Below, in pieces: positions 17,552 through 25,765 of a stretch of DNA of 64,000 nucleotides. The DNA lies in assembly GCF_000526635.1 (NCBI RefSeq), contig NZ_JAGL01000019.1, positions 1 to 64,000 of the forward strand. The letters are read 5' to 3'. Position numbers and translations under genes: made by a program. How positions within the stretch are numbered: the stretch's first letter is position 1; the number at the start of each line of letters is the position of its first letter. The notes beneath the pieces are model-generated. The model was not told the DNA's origin and ran no database searches. It saw nothing but the letters and a program-made list of their open reading frames with translations. The stretch comes from Aminobacter sp. J41 (lineage in GTDB: Bacteria; Pseudomonadota; Alphaproteobacteria; Rhizobiales; Rhizobiaceae).

Positions 17552-20065
17552 ATGGCCGGACGGGAAACCACCCATCGCACTGACCTGCTGCCGCGCAGGC
17601 TCGCCCGCACGCGCGGCGCCGTCTGGGCAGCGTTGGTGGTGGAACGCGGCTGGCCGCTGGTCCTTCCCCTCGTTGTTACCGCCAGCCTTTACGTTAGCCT
17701 TTCGTGGTTCGGCGTCTTCCGCATCGTGCCCGACTGGGCGCGCCTTGGACTGCTTGGCCTCTTTGCGGTCGCCACGCTCGCGGCACTGTTTCCCCTCCGC
17801 TACTTCCGGATGCCCTCGCCTGCGGAGATCGACCGGCGCATCGAGGCAGCCAACCGGCTGGAGCACGCGCCGGTCCTGACCCAGAGCGACACGCTCTCTC
17901 CAGCCTCGCAGGGGCCGTTTGCGCAGGCGCTGTGGCGCGAGCACCAGCGGCGCATGGCCGAGCGCCTCGACAACCTTGCCGGCGATCTGCCGCGCCCGCG
18001 CGTGCCGGAGCGCGATCCTTGGGCGCTGCGGGCAATCGCCCCGCTCCTCCTCTTCATCGCCTTTGCCTTCTCCTCGGGCCCGCTCGGCGGCAATCTCACC
18101 GACGCCTTCCGCAGCCACGCCCTTGCCGAGCGGGTGCCGGTGCGCATCGATGCCTGGGTGACACCGCCCGCCTACACTGGCAAGCCGCCGCTGTTCCTCA
18201 CCGCGCAGAAGGCGGGCGAGGATGCACCGGTTTTCCAGGTGCCGACGGGCAGCACCGTCGCCGTTCGGGTTGCGGGAGGCACGGGCGAGGAGACGTTGAC
18301 CTGGCTCGACGCTCACACGGGCGCAGAGACGGCGGTGCCGCAGGAAGAGGCAACGGACCAGCCCGCACAAGAAGCGACTACTCCTGTATCCCGTGCATCA
18401 TCGAAGCAGTTTTCCGGCGTCCTCAGCGACGACGGCATGCTCACCCTCCGCTCGGGCGGCTCCGAGCTTGAGAGCTGGGCCTTCGCGATCATCCCCGATG
18501 CAGCGCCCGTCATCCGCTTCGTCGACGAGCCGAAGCGCGCGCTCAATGGCGCGCTCGAACTCACCTACGAGATCGAGGACGATTATGGCCCCAAGGCCGC
18601 CCGCGCGGTCATCGAACTCGCGGAAGAGCAGGCACCGGAGGCAATACCGCTTTACGAGGCTCCGGAAATGCCGCTGACGCTGCCGCGCCGCACGGGCGAC
18701 GGCAAGTCCGCCCGCACCTCAAGGGACCTCAGCGAGCATCCCTGGGCCGGCACGACGGTAAACCTCACCCTCGAGGTCGAGGACGGCGCTGATCAGAAGT
18801 CGCGGAGCGAGACGAAGACAATTGTCCTGCCCGAGCGCCCGTTCGCCAATCCCTTGGCGAAAGCCCTGGTCGAACAGCGCCGCCTTCTGGCACTCGATGC
18901 CAACTCCAAGCCTTACGTGCTCGCGCTGATGGACGCGATAACGGTGCGGCCGGAGGACACGATCAAGAACCTCTCCCACTATCTCGGGATCATGACCGCC
19001 CGCTCGCGCCTGAAATACGCGGCGACCGAGGACGCCCTGCGCGACGTTGCCGACTATCTCTGGGAGATGGCGCTGGTGATCGAGGACGGCGCGCTGTCGG
19101 CCGCCGAGCGGCGGCTCAGGCAGGCGCAGGAAGCCCTCAAGCAGGCGCTGGAAAACGGCGCCAGCGACGAGGAGTTGGAGCAGCTGATGGCGGAGCTGCG
19201 CGAGGCTATGCGCGAGTTCCTGCGCGAACTTGCCGAGCGTGCCGCGCGCGACCCGAACATGGCGATGCAGATGCCGGGCAACATGCAGGAAATGCGCCCC
19301 GGCGATCTCGAACGCATGCTCGACCAGATCGAGAACCTTGCCCGCTCCGGCTCGCGCGACCAGGCGATGGACCTTTTGCAGCAGCTTCAGGACATGATGA
19401 ACAACCTGCAGACCGCCCGTCCACAGCAGCAGCCTGGCGGCGAGCAGAGCGAAATGCAGCAGCAGATGAACAAGCTGGGCGACATCATGCGCCGCCAGCA
19501 GGAGACGATGAACGAGACCTTCCGCCTCGACCAGCAGCAGCAGGGCGAGCAGCAGATGACGCCCGAACAGTTCGAAGAGGCGATGCGCCAGCTTCAGCAG
19601 CAGCAGGGCCAGCTGCAGCAGGACCTGCAGGAGTTGCAGGAGGCGCTGAAGGGTTTTGGCCTAGAGCCCGGAGAGGGCTTTGGCGAGGCCGGCGAAGCAA
19701 TGGGCCGCGCCGAGGGTGCGCTTGGCGAAGGCCAGGGAGAGGAAGCCGTCACCGAGCAGGGACAGGCTTTGGAAGCCCTGCGCCGCGGCGCACAGGACAT
19801 GATGCAGCAGCTTCAGGCCATGGAGGGCGAAGGCCAGGATGGCCCGGGTCAGCAGGGGACGCGCCAGCAGAGCTCTGATCGCGACCCGCTGGGGCGTCCG
19901 CGCGCCACGACCGGACCGGATTTCGGCCGCTCGGTGCAGGTGCCGGACGAGATCGACGCCCAGCGCGCGCGGCAGATTCTTGAAGAGATCCGCCGCAGGC
20001 TGGGCAACGCGCTCAGCCCGGAGGTTGAGCGGAACTATCTGGAAAGACTGCTCGAGCTGCGCTGA
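17552..20065 (+). CDS. TIGR02302-family large membrane protein (DUF4175)
   Basis: An 837-residue protein of unknown function found downstream of lysA across Rhizobiales. Two membrane helices lie near the amino end (about residues 30-50 and 62-80) with a third around 160-175. A long, probably periplasmic region follows, with a beta-rich part (TPPAYTGKPPLF, 200-420). The carboxy half is a long helical region rich in Gln, Met and Glu (about 500-770), with low-complexity QQQ-containing stretches. The end contains DEIDAQRARQILEEIRRRLG. A role in envelope structure is a guess from topology. Confidence 0.88.
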   Translation: MAGRETTHRTDLLPRRLARTRGAVWAALVVERGWPLVLPLVVTASLYVSLSWFGVFRIVPDWARLGLLGLFAVATLAALFPLRYFRMPSPAEIDRRIEAANRLEHAPVLTQSDTLSPASQGPFAQALWREHQRRMAERLDNLAGDLPRPRVPERDPWALRAIAPLLLFIAFAFSSGPLGGNLTDAFRSHALAERVPVRIDAWVTPPAYTGKPPLFLTAQKAGEDAPVFQVPTGSTVAVRVAGGTGEETLTWLDAHTGAETAVPQEEATDQPAQEATTPVSRASSKQFSGVLSDDGMLTLRSGGSELESWAFAIIPDAAPVIRFVDEPKRALNGALELTYEIEDDYGPKAARAVIELAEEQAPEAIPLYEAPEMPLTLPRRTGDGKSARTSRDLSEHPWAGTTVNLTLEVEDGADQKSRSETKTIVLPERPFANPLAKALVEQRRLLALDANSKPYVLALMDAITVRPEDTIKNLSHYLGIMTARSRLKYAATEDALRDVADYLWEMALVIEDGALSAAERRLRQAQEALKQALENGASDEELEQLMAELREAMREFLRELAERAARDPNMAMQMPGNMQEMRPGDLERMLDQIENLARSGSRDQAMDLLQQLQDMMNNLQTARPQQQPGGEQSEMQQQMNKLGDIMRRQQETMNETFRLDQQQQGEQQMTPEQFEEAMRQLQQQQGQLQQDLQELQEALKGFGLEPGEGFGEAGEAMGRAEGALGEGQGEEAVTEQGQALEALRRGAQDMMQQLQAMEGEGQDGPGQQGTRQQSSDRDPLGRPRATTGPDFGRSVQVPDEIDAQRARQILEEIRRRLGNALSPEVERNYLERLLELR

Positions 20066-20069
20066 TCGG

Positions 20070-20687
20070 TCAGGCGCGAACCGGACGGATGATGTTCAGC
20101 AGCGCGCCGTAGGGCACCAGCATCACGATCGACTGTACGATCTTCACGCAGAAGTCACCGAAGGCGAGCGACATCCACAGCGGCACCTCGGTACCGAAGA
20201 AGAACGGTACGCGAAACCCGAGCGAGCCGTCTTCGAGGCCGAAGGCGGTATCGAGGACCGACCAGCTGTCAGCGAAAGCGACCGAGAAGAACAGCACCGT
20301 GTCGATGCACGAGCCGAGTAGCGCGCCCGAGAGCGGCGCAATCCACCAGCGGAGGCGGCGCAGGCGGTCGAACACCACGACGTCGAGCAGCTGCGCCATC
20401 AGGAAGGCGCTGCCGGAGGCGATCGCAATGCGTGGGGTGGCAAGGAAGATCGAGATCACCACCGCAATCGCAAAGCCGGTATAGACCACCAGCCGGGCGG
20501 AGCGCGGGCCAAATCGGCGATTGGTGAGGTCGTTGACCAGGAAGGCGAGCGGATAGGTAAACGCGCCCCAGGTCAGGATGTCCTGCAGGCCGAGATGCTC
20601 GAAAGGGAACTGGACGAGGAAGTTGGAGGCTGCAACGACAGCAGCCATCGCGGCCACGAAGGGCCAGACCTTATCGGTAGAAGTCAT
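20070..20687 (-). CDS. yhhQ: Queuosine precursor transporter (VUT/YhhQ family)
   Basis: This integral membrane protein takes up queuosine precursors (preQ0/preQ1) for tRNA modification. The 205-residue product starts MTSTDKVWPFVAAMAAVVAA and contains the family motifs LTWGAFTYPLAFLVNDLTNR and FLMAQLLDVVVFDRLRR, then FGDFCVKIVQSIVMLVPYG. The start at 20687 is preferred to an in-frame ATG at 20726 because AGGATAAAAAA gives the binding site and a preQ1-like fold embraces this ATG. It lies downstream of rpmB on the same strand. Confidence 0.88.
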   Translation of the reverse strand: MTSTDKVWPFVAAMAAVVAASNFLVQFPFEHLGLQDILTWGAFTYPLAFLVNDLTNRRFGPRSARLVVYTGFAIAVVISIFLATPRIAIASGSAFLMAQLLDVVVFDRLRRLRWWIAPLSGALLGSCIDTVLFFSVAFADSWSVLDTAFGLEDGSLGFRVPFFFGTEVPLWMSLAFGDFCVKIVQSIVMLVPYGALLNIIRPVRA

Positions 20688-20715
20688 TTTTTTATCCTGG
20701 GAGATGGAACCAGTC
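20685..20715 (-). promoter_or_regulatory. Candidate preQ1-I riboswitch before the queuosine transporter
   Basis: On the minus strand CTGG (20713-20710) pairs with CCAG (20700-20697), enclosing a loop TTCCATCTC. An A-rich tail GATAAAAAA runs straight into the ATG. The GGUUC, CCC and AUAAAAAA elements match the preQ1-I pattern. Loop CAU can pair with the AUG start codon to close the pseudoknot, so ligand binding would block translation. The loop is shorter than in well-studied examples, hence moderate confidence. Confidence 0.55.
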
Positions 20716-20736
20716 GGCGGGCACAAAGGCCCGCCG
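20715..20736 (-). terminator. GC-rich hairpin between rpmB and the transporter gene
   Basis: CGGCGGGC (20736-20729 on the minus strand, with neighbours) pairs with GCCCGCCG around a 6-nt loop. There is no T tract, so it may be an mRNA-end stabiliser or weak terminator after rpmB rather than a full intrinsic terminator. It abuts the candidate riboswitch. Confidence 0.4.
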
Positions 20737-20767
20737 CAAAGGAAAATCAGTAGTCGCTAAGGACTGC

Positions 20768-21061
20768 TTACACAGCCTGCTCGGCGAGCTTCTTCGAGAT
20801 CTGCTTCTTCAGCAGGCGAGCGCGCTGCGACAGATCGTTCGTGTCAGCCTTGAGCAGGAACGCGTCGAGACCACCGCGGTGCTCGACCGAACGCAGGGCG
20901 TTGGCCGAAATACGCAGACGGACGCTCTGGCCCAGGACCTCGGACTGCAGGGTGACGTCGCACAGGTTCGGCAGGAAGCGGCGACGGGTCTTGTTGTTGG
21001 CGTGGCTCACATTGTTGCCAGTCAGCACAGCCTTGCCGGTGAGTTCGCAAGCGCGGGACAT
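20768..21061 (-). CDS. rpmB: 50S ribosomal protein L28
   Basis: L28 is a small basic protein of the large ribosomal subunit. The 97-residue product starts [20 protein letters not shown] and has [11 protein letters not shown], the standard L28 core. It lacks the zinc-binding Cys pairs of the C+ form, keeping a single Cys near the start. The start at 21061 fits the family; the upstream extension from 21097 is not conserved in L28. Confidence 0.97.
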   Translation of the reverse strand: MSRACELTGKAVLTGNNVSHANNKTRRRFLPNLCDVTLQSEVLGQSVRLRISANALRSVEHRGGLDAFLLKADTNDLSQRARLLKKQISKKLAEQAV

Positions 21062-21259
21062 GTTACTTACCTTCGTTTCGTTGCCGACCAACACCAACTG
21101 CCGTAGCGTCTACGCACGGCGCGCGGGCAATTACAGGCGGCCTCCTGGAAAAAGTCGCCGTTCCATAGTGGCAAATGGCGCTCGGGTCAAGCGCAAGCTG
21201 CCTCAGGCACGGCCGTGGCACTTCATACTATCGCCGGATTTCCCCAGCAAGCGTTTCTG

Positions 21260-22009
21260 ATGAAGCCGCTTGTAAAAGTCCTGTCGCTGCTTCTTCTGCT
21301 TGCCGCTCCGGCGGCGGCGCGGGCGCAGTCGTTCCACGCCGACTACTCGATCACCCTGCTCGGCATGCCTGTGGGCAAGGCGACCTTTGTCTCAAACTTC
21401 TCCGACAAGGCGTTCAGGATCGACGGCCAGCTGTCGAGCGCGGGAATCGCGCGGCTGTTTGCCAGGACAACCGGAACGGCCCGCGTCGAGGGCACGATCC
21501 GCCGCGACGGCGTCGAGCCCAGGCATTTTTCGTCAGAGTACAAGTCCGGCAAGAAGCACAGCGTCACCGCCATCCGATACGCGAAAGGCAGGGTCGCGAG
21601 CTACGAGAACAGGCCGGAGCCGCGGAAAGGTCGGACCTGGGTCGAGGTTTCCAACGCGCATCTTGCCCGCGCGCTCGATCCTCTCTCGGCAACCCTGATC
21701 CGCACCAGCGATCCGGCCAAGGTTTGCAACCGCACCATCAGCTTCTTCGACGGCGAGCTACGCGGCGATCTTGCGCTCGGTGGGCCGAACTTGTCCGAGA
21801 ACGGCACCGTCACCTGTGCCGCACGCTTCACCCCTGTCTCTGGCTATCGCCAGGGCCGCAAGCAGATCGAGTACATGCGCACGCAAGGGCGCATGAGCAT
21901 CACCTTCGCACCGCTCGGTTCGACCGGCTTCTATGCCCCGATCGACGCAAGGGTCGGCACCCAGATCGGCACGCTGCGCATTACAGCCACCCGCGTCGCC
22001 GCCCGCTGA
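21260..22009 (+). CDS. DUF3108-family secreted protein
   Basis: A 249-residue protein with a Sec signal peptide (MKPLVKVLSLLLLLAAPAAA, cut after ARAQ). The mature part is predicted beta-rich and includes ADYSITLLGMPVGKATF and YAPIDARVGTQIGTLRIT, typical of the DUF3108 domain found in periplasmic proteins. Two Cys (VCNRTI and VTCAAR) could form a disulfide. The start at 21260 is chosen so that the signal peptide is at the amino end. It diverges from rpmB and has no obvious functional partner. Confidence 0.8.
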   Translation: MKPLVKVLSLLLLLAAPAAARAQSFHADYSITLLGMPVGKATFVSNFSDKAFRIDGQLSSAGIARLFARTTGTARVEGTIRRDGVEPRHFSSEYKSGKKHSVTAIRYAKGRVASYENRPEPRKGRTWVEVSNAHLARALDPLSATLIRTSDPAKVCNRTISFFDGELRGDLALGGPNLSENGTVTCAARFTPVSGYRQGRKQIEYMRTQGRMSITFAPLGSTGFYAPIDARVGTQIGTLRITATRVAAR

Positions 22010-22075
22010 TTCGCGCAATGCGCCGCTTGCCGTCCCCTGCGGCACCGGCTAACCCTTCCGCCACATCGAAGTGCA

Positions 22076-22963
22076 ATGGAGGGGAACTTGGCACGCGCCA
22101 CGCTTATCGGATTTTCCGCCGTCATCATGTGGGCGTTGCTGGCGCTTCTGACAGCGGCGTCCGGAAGCGTTCCCCCGTTCCAGCTCTCGGCAATCACCTT
22201 CGCGATCGGCACGGCGGTGGGACTGGTGATGCGCGCCATGACGCCTGCCGCGAAGCACGATCCGATCCCGCCAGTGGTCTGGGTGATCGGCATCGCCGGC
22301 CTCTTCGGCTACCACTATTTCTACTACACCGCGCTCCGCAACGCGCCGGCCGTGGAAGCGAGCCTCATCGCCTATCTCTGGCCGTTGCTGATCGTTGTCG
22401 GCTCCGCGCTGCTGCCTGGCGAGAAGCTGCGCTGGTTTCATGTCGCGGGGGCGGCACTGGGGCTTGCCGGCGCGTTCCTGATCGTCACGCGCGGCGGCAC
22501 GCTCTCCTTCGACCCGCAATACTCGTTCGGCTATATGATGGCCGCCGTCTGCGCCGTCACATGGTCGAGCTACTCGCTCCTGTCGCGGCGCTTCCCCTCG
22601 GTGCCGACCAGCGTCGTCACCTGGTTCTGCGCCGCCACCGCCATTCTGTCCCTCATCTGCCATCTGTTGCTGGAGGAGACCGTCTGGCCGCAGGACACCG
22701 GCCAGTGGCTGGCCGTGGTCGGCCTTGGCCTGATGCCGGTGGGTGCGGCGTTCTACGCCTGGGACCACGGCGTTAAGCGCGGTAACATCCAGGTGCTGGG
22801 AGCGGCGAGCTATGCCGCCCCGCTCCTCTCGACGCTGGTGCTGATCGTGGCCGGCGCGGCTGAGCCAAGTTTCTACATTCTCGCCGCCTGCGTGCTGATC
22901 ACAGCCGGAGCCGTACTAGCGGCCAAGACCATGCTGTTCGGCCGCAAGGAACCTGCAGAATGA
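22076..22963 (+). CDS. DMT-family exporter, YddG-like
   Basis: The 295-residue protein has ten hydrophobic helices in two EamA repeats. Segments such as IGFSAVIMWALLALLTAASG, LFGYHYFYYTALRNAP and LIAYLWPLLIVVGSALLPGE resemble the YddG-type aromatic amino acid exporters more than the other DMT protein in this window. Substrate assignment is by resemblance only. Its stop overlaps the next start by 4 bases, so it is coupled to the lysoplasmalogenase gene. Confidence 0.82.
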   Translation: MEGNLARATLIGFSAVIMWALLALLTAASGSVPPFQLSAITFAIGTAVGLVMRAMTPAAKHDPIPPVVWVIGIAGLFGYHYFYYTALRNAPAVEASLIAYLWPLLIVVGSALLPGEKLRWFHVAGAALGLAGAFLIVTRGGTLSFDPQYSFGYMMAAVCAVTWSSYSLLSRRFPSVPTSVVTWFCAATAILSLICHLLLEETVWPQDTGQWLAVVGLGLMPVGAAFYAWDHGVKRGNIQVLGAASYAAPLLSTLVLIVAGAAEPSFYILAACVLITAGAVLAAKTMLFGRKEPAE

Positions 22964-23628
22964 TGCCCTTCCCCGGCGGGATCGAATCGCTTGCAAACGG
23001 CACGCTGATCTTCTCGGCCGGGGCGTCGTTCTTCTACTTCCTCAAGCAGGCGCAGCCGCCTTCCTGGCGTCGCACGGTTGCCAAGGCGGGATCGATCGCG
23101 CTGCTTGCCCTGCTGGCGCTGCTCGAGAAGGGTCCGCTGCTGCTCTTCGTGGCGCTGGTCCTCAGCGCCGCCGGCGACGCGTTTCTCGCGCAGGAAGGGG
23201 AGAAGCCGTTCCTGCTCGGGCTCGCGAGTTTTCTCCTCGCCCACCTCGCCTATGTCGCGCTGTTCTGGCAGCTGGGATCTGACCTCCTGCTCATCGCGCA
23301 GGAGCCGTGGCGGCTGGGGGTGGTGGCGGTCGCCCTTGCTGCGGCTCTCTGGCTGCTGCGGCGCCTGCTGCTGGCGGTGGCGCCCCCGTTGCGCCTGCCT
23401 ATCGCCGTCTACACCCCGGCGATCATGGCGATGCTGATCGCGGCGGCCACCGTACCGGCACCGCTGGTCATCGGCGGCGCCGTGCTGTTCGTCGCTTCCG
23501 ACTTCATCCTTGCCGCGCAGAAGTTCCTGTTCGCGCCGGCCTCACAGCATCGCGAATGGGCGGGGCCGGCGGTCTGGATCCTCTACTATTTTGCGCAGCT
23601 GGCGATCACCCTCGCCGTCCTGCTCTGA
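22960..23628 (+). CDS. Lysoplasmalogenase / TMEM86-YhhN family protein
   Basis: A 222-residue membrane protein with about eight helices. The family acidic motifs are present: LSAAGDAFL (about residues 67-75) and LFVASDFILAAQKF near residue 180, both thought to line the active site. Eukaryotic TMEM86 hydrolyses the vinyl ether of lysoplasmalogens; the bacterial substrate is not established. It is the second gene of a two-gene unit with the DMT exporter. Confidence 0.82.
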   Translation: MMPFPGGIESLANGTLIFSAGASFFYFLKQAQPPSWRRTVAKAGSIALLALLALLEKGPLLLFVALVLSAAGDAFLAQEGEKPFLLGLASFLLAHLAYVALFWQLGSDLLLIAQEPWRLGVVAVALAAALWLLRRLLLAVAPPLRLPIAVYTPAIMAMLIAAATVPAPLVIGGAVLFVASDFILAAQKFLFAPASQHREWAGPAVWILYYFAQLAITLAVLL

Positions 23629-23634
23629 CCCGCG

Positions 23635-24402
23635 TCAGAAGTTGTCCTTGCGCTTGCGGATTTCCGCGAACACCTCCACGTCGCTCGCGTTCTCCATGCC
23701 GAGGTTGCGGCGAATCGCCGGATCATGCGGGCGCAGGAACGGATTGGTTGCCAGCTCCTCGCCAATCGTCGTCGGTAGCGTCGGGCGCCCATCCGCGCGC
23801 ATCTCCTCGATCTTGCGAGCTCGTTCCTGCAGAGCGGCGTTGGTGGGGTCGATGGTGACCGCGAAGCGCGCGTTCGACAGCGTGTATTCGTGGCCGCAAT
23901 AGACAACGGTGTCGGCCGGTAGCGCCGCGAGCTTCTGCAGCGAGGCGTGCATGGTCGCCGGCGTTCCCTCGAACAGGCGGCCGCAGCCCAGCGCAAACAG
24001 CGTGTCGGCGGTGAACGCGACCTTCGCGTCCCTGAGCCAGTAGGAGACATGGCCGGCCGTATGACCCGGCGTCTCGATCGTTTCGATGGTCTGGCTGCCG
24101 AACTGGATCTTTGAGCCCTCCGCCACCGTCTCGTCGATGCCGGGGATCTTTGCCGCTTCGGCTGCCGGGCCATAAATCTTCAGACCGTAGCGCTGCTTGA
24201 GCGCAAGGTTGGCCTGGACGTGGTCGGAATGATGATGGGTGGTGAGCAGCAGGCTCGGCGTCCAGCCGGTCCGCTCGACGGCCTCGCTGATCGGCCGCTC
24301 CTCCGGAGCATCGATCAGCATGACGGTCCCGGTCTCGCGGTCGCGCACCAGCGCCCCAAAATTATCCGACAGACACATGAACAGTTCGACATCGACAGCC
24401 AT
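23635..24402 (-). CDS. gloB: Hydroxyacylglutathione hydrolase (glyoxalase II)
   Basis: GloB hydrolyses S-lactoylglutathione to lactate and glutathione, the second glyoxalase step. The 255-residue metallo-beta-lactamase-fold protein has TTHHHSDHV (residues 54-62), ETPGHTAGHVSY, FTADTLFALGCGRLFEG and CGHEYTLSNARF, all metal-binding motifs of the family. It is divergent from a methyltransferase gene, a pairing common in rhizobia. Confidence 0.95.
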   Translation of the reverse strand: MAVDVELFMCLSDNFGALVRDRETGTVMLIDAPEERPISEAVERTGWTPSLLLTTHHHSDHVQANLALKQRYGLKIYGPAAEAAKIPGIDETVAEGSKIQFGSQTIETIETPGHTAGHVSYWLRDAKVAFTADTLFALGCGRLFEGTPATMHASLQKLAALPADTVVYCGHEYTLSNARFAVTIDPTNAALQERARKIEEMRADGRPTLPTTIGEELATNPFLRPHDPAIRRNLGMENASDVEVFAEIRKRKDNF

Positions 24403-24506
24403 TTGCGCACTCCCTCATTCGCCGGTGGAATGTATGTGCGTCGTCTTGCCTTGTCACGCGGCGACGTCGCCTTGCAGCGCCTCGCGACGCTCGCTACGGT
24501 TTGACC

Positions 24507-25271
24507 ATGCTGTCCGACATCATCGAACTGCGATCGTTCTACAATTCGACGCTGGGCCACCTTGCCGAGCACTCGATCGCACGCGCCATCGAGCAGGTCT
24601 GGGCCAAGATACCGAACGAGCGCCTAGTTGGCCTCGGCTACGCGCTGCCATGGCTCGACCGGTTGCGCGAAGGGACCGAGCGGGTGCTGGCCCTGATGCC
24701 GGCGAGCCAGGGCGCGGTGAACTGGCCGGCCAATGGCCCCTCGGCCACCGCGCTGGTGTTCGAAGAAGAGCTGCCCCTCTACGATTCGTCGATCGACCGC
24801 ATCCTGATGGTGCATGCGCTGGAGCATGCGGAAAATCCGCGCGAGACGCTGATGGAGGCCTGGCGCGTGCTGGCGCCGGGCGGACGACTCGTCATCGTCA
24901 CGCCCAACCGCCGGGGCGTCTGGGCCCGCTTCGAGCACACGCCCTTCGGCACCGGTCGGCCTTTTTCCCGCGCCCAGCTGAACGCGCTCCTGCGCGAGGC
25001 CAACTTCACGCCGGGCCCATGGGCCGACGCGCTGCACTTCCCGCCCTCCAAGAAGCGCTGGATGATGCGCATGCATGGCATGTTCGAAGGCGCCGGCCGC
25101 CGCTTTTGGCCCATCTTCGCCGGCGTGCTGGTTGTCGAGGCGCAGAAGCGCGTCTATCAGGGCGTGCCGGTCTCGGCGCGCGCTTCGCGCCGCGTCTTCG
25201 TTCCGGTGCTCTCGCCGCAGGGCGCAACCGGCGCCGCGGCACGTCAGGCAGTTGGAAAAGGCGACGCATGA
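24507..25271 (+). CDS. Class I SAM-dependent methyltransferase
   Basis: A 254-residue protein of the Methyltransf_11 type. It keeps the post-motif LPLYDSSIDRILMVHALEHAENP and WRVLAPGGRLVIVTPNRRG. The glycine-rich motif I is weak (RLVGLGYALPWLD), so SAM binding is less certain than usual. The substrate is unknown. The start is ATG 24507; TTG 24501 is in frame. It overlaps the deformylase-like gene by 4 bases. Confidence 0.8.
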   Translation: MLSDIIELRSFYNSTLGHLAEHSIARAIEQVWAKIPNERLVGLGYALPWLDRLREGTERVLALMPASQGAVNWPANGPSATALVFEEELPLYDSSIDRILMVHALEHAENPRETLMEAWRVLAPGGRLVIVTPNRRGVWARFEHTPFGTGRPFSRAQLNALLREANFTPGPWADALHFPPSKKRWMMRMHGMFEGAGRRFWPIFAGVLVVEAQKRVYQGVPVSARASRRVFVPVLSPQGATGAAARQAVGKGDA

Positions 25272-25765
25272 CCGTCAGGCCGATCGTGAAATACCCGGAC
25301 GTGGCCCTGCGCACGCCATGCACGCCGGTCGAGACCTTCGATGAGGAACTGCGCCAGCTTGCCGATGATCTTCTCGACACGATGCGGGCCGCACCCGGCG
25401 TAGGCATCACCGGTCCGCATATCGGCGTCTTGAAACGCATCACGGTGATCGAGCTGTCGCCGGAGGATGGCGTGCGGGTCTATGTGAACCCGGGGATCGA
25501 GGAAGCATCCGAGACGCTGCAGCGCCACACCGAAGGCAGCGTGTCGATGCCGGGAGTCACCGACGAGCTCGAGCGGCCGGACCGGGTCAAGGTCCGCTAC
25601 CAGACGCTCCTCGGCGAAGAAAAAACCGAAGAGGCGGCCGGCTTCCTTGCCACTTGCCTGCAGCACGAGATCGACCAGCTCGACGGCATCTTCTGGCTGC
25701 AGCGCCTGTCGCGAATAAGGCGCGAGCGCGCCGTTAAACGGTGGCAGAAGCTGCAGCGCGGCTAG
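25268..25765 (+). CDS. Degenerate peptide deformylase-like protein
   Basis: A 165-residue protein with the overall fold pattern of peptide deformylase (VKYPDVALRTPC at the start, VYVNPGIEEAS in the middle), but all three active motifs are altered. Motif I, normally GxGLAAxQ, is GVGITGPH (residues 44-51). Motif II, normally EGCLS, is EGSVS, so the metal-binding Cys is Ser91. Motif III, normally QHExDHL, is QHEIDQL, so the second His is Gln137. Only His133 and Glu134 remain. It is therefore unlikely to be a normal iron deformylase. It is translationally coupled to the methyltransferase gene. Confidence 0.85.
   Translation: MTVRPIVKYPDVALRTPCTPVETFDEELRQLADDLLDTMRAAPGVGITGPHIGVLKRITVIELSPEDGVRVYVNPGIEEASETLQRHTEGSVSMPGVTDELERPDRVKVRYQTLLGEEKTEEAAGFLATCLQHEIDQLDGIFWLQRLSRIRRERAVKRWQKLQRG

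Noticed and set aside
19380-19650. CAG-rich stretch that looks like a microsatellite
   Set aside because: It is the codon pattern of the Gln-rich part of the TIGR02302 protein, in frame and imperfect.
24239-25267. A 508-codon frame that would fuse upstream sequence to the deformylase-like protein
   Set aside because: The upstream part lies across gloB and the methyltransferase gene in another frame, with low-complexity Arg/Ala translation; the true start is ATG 25268.
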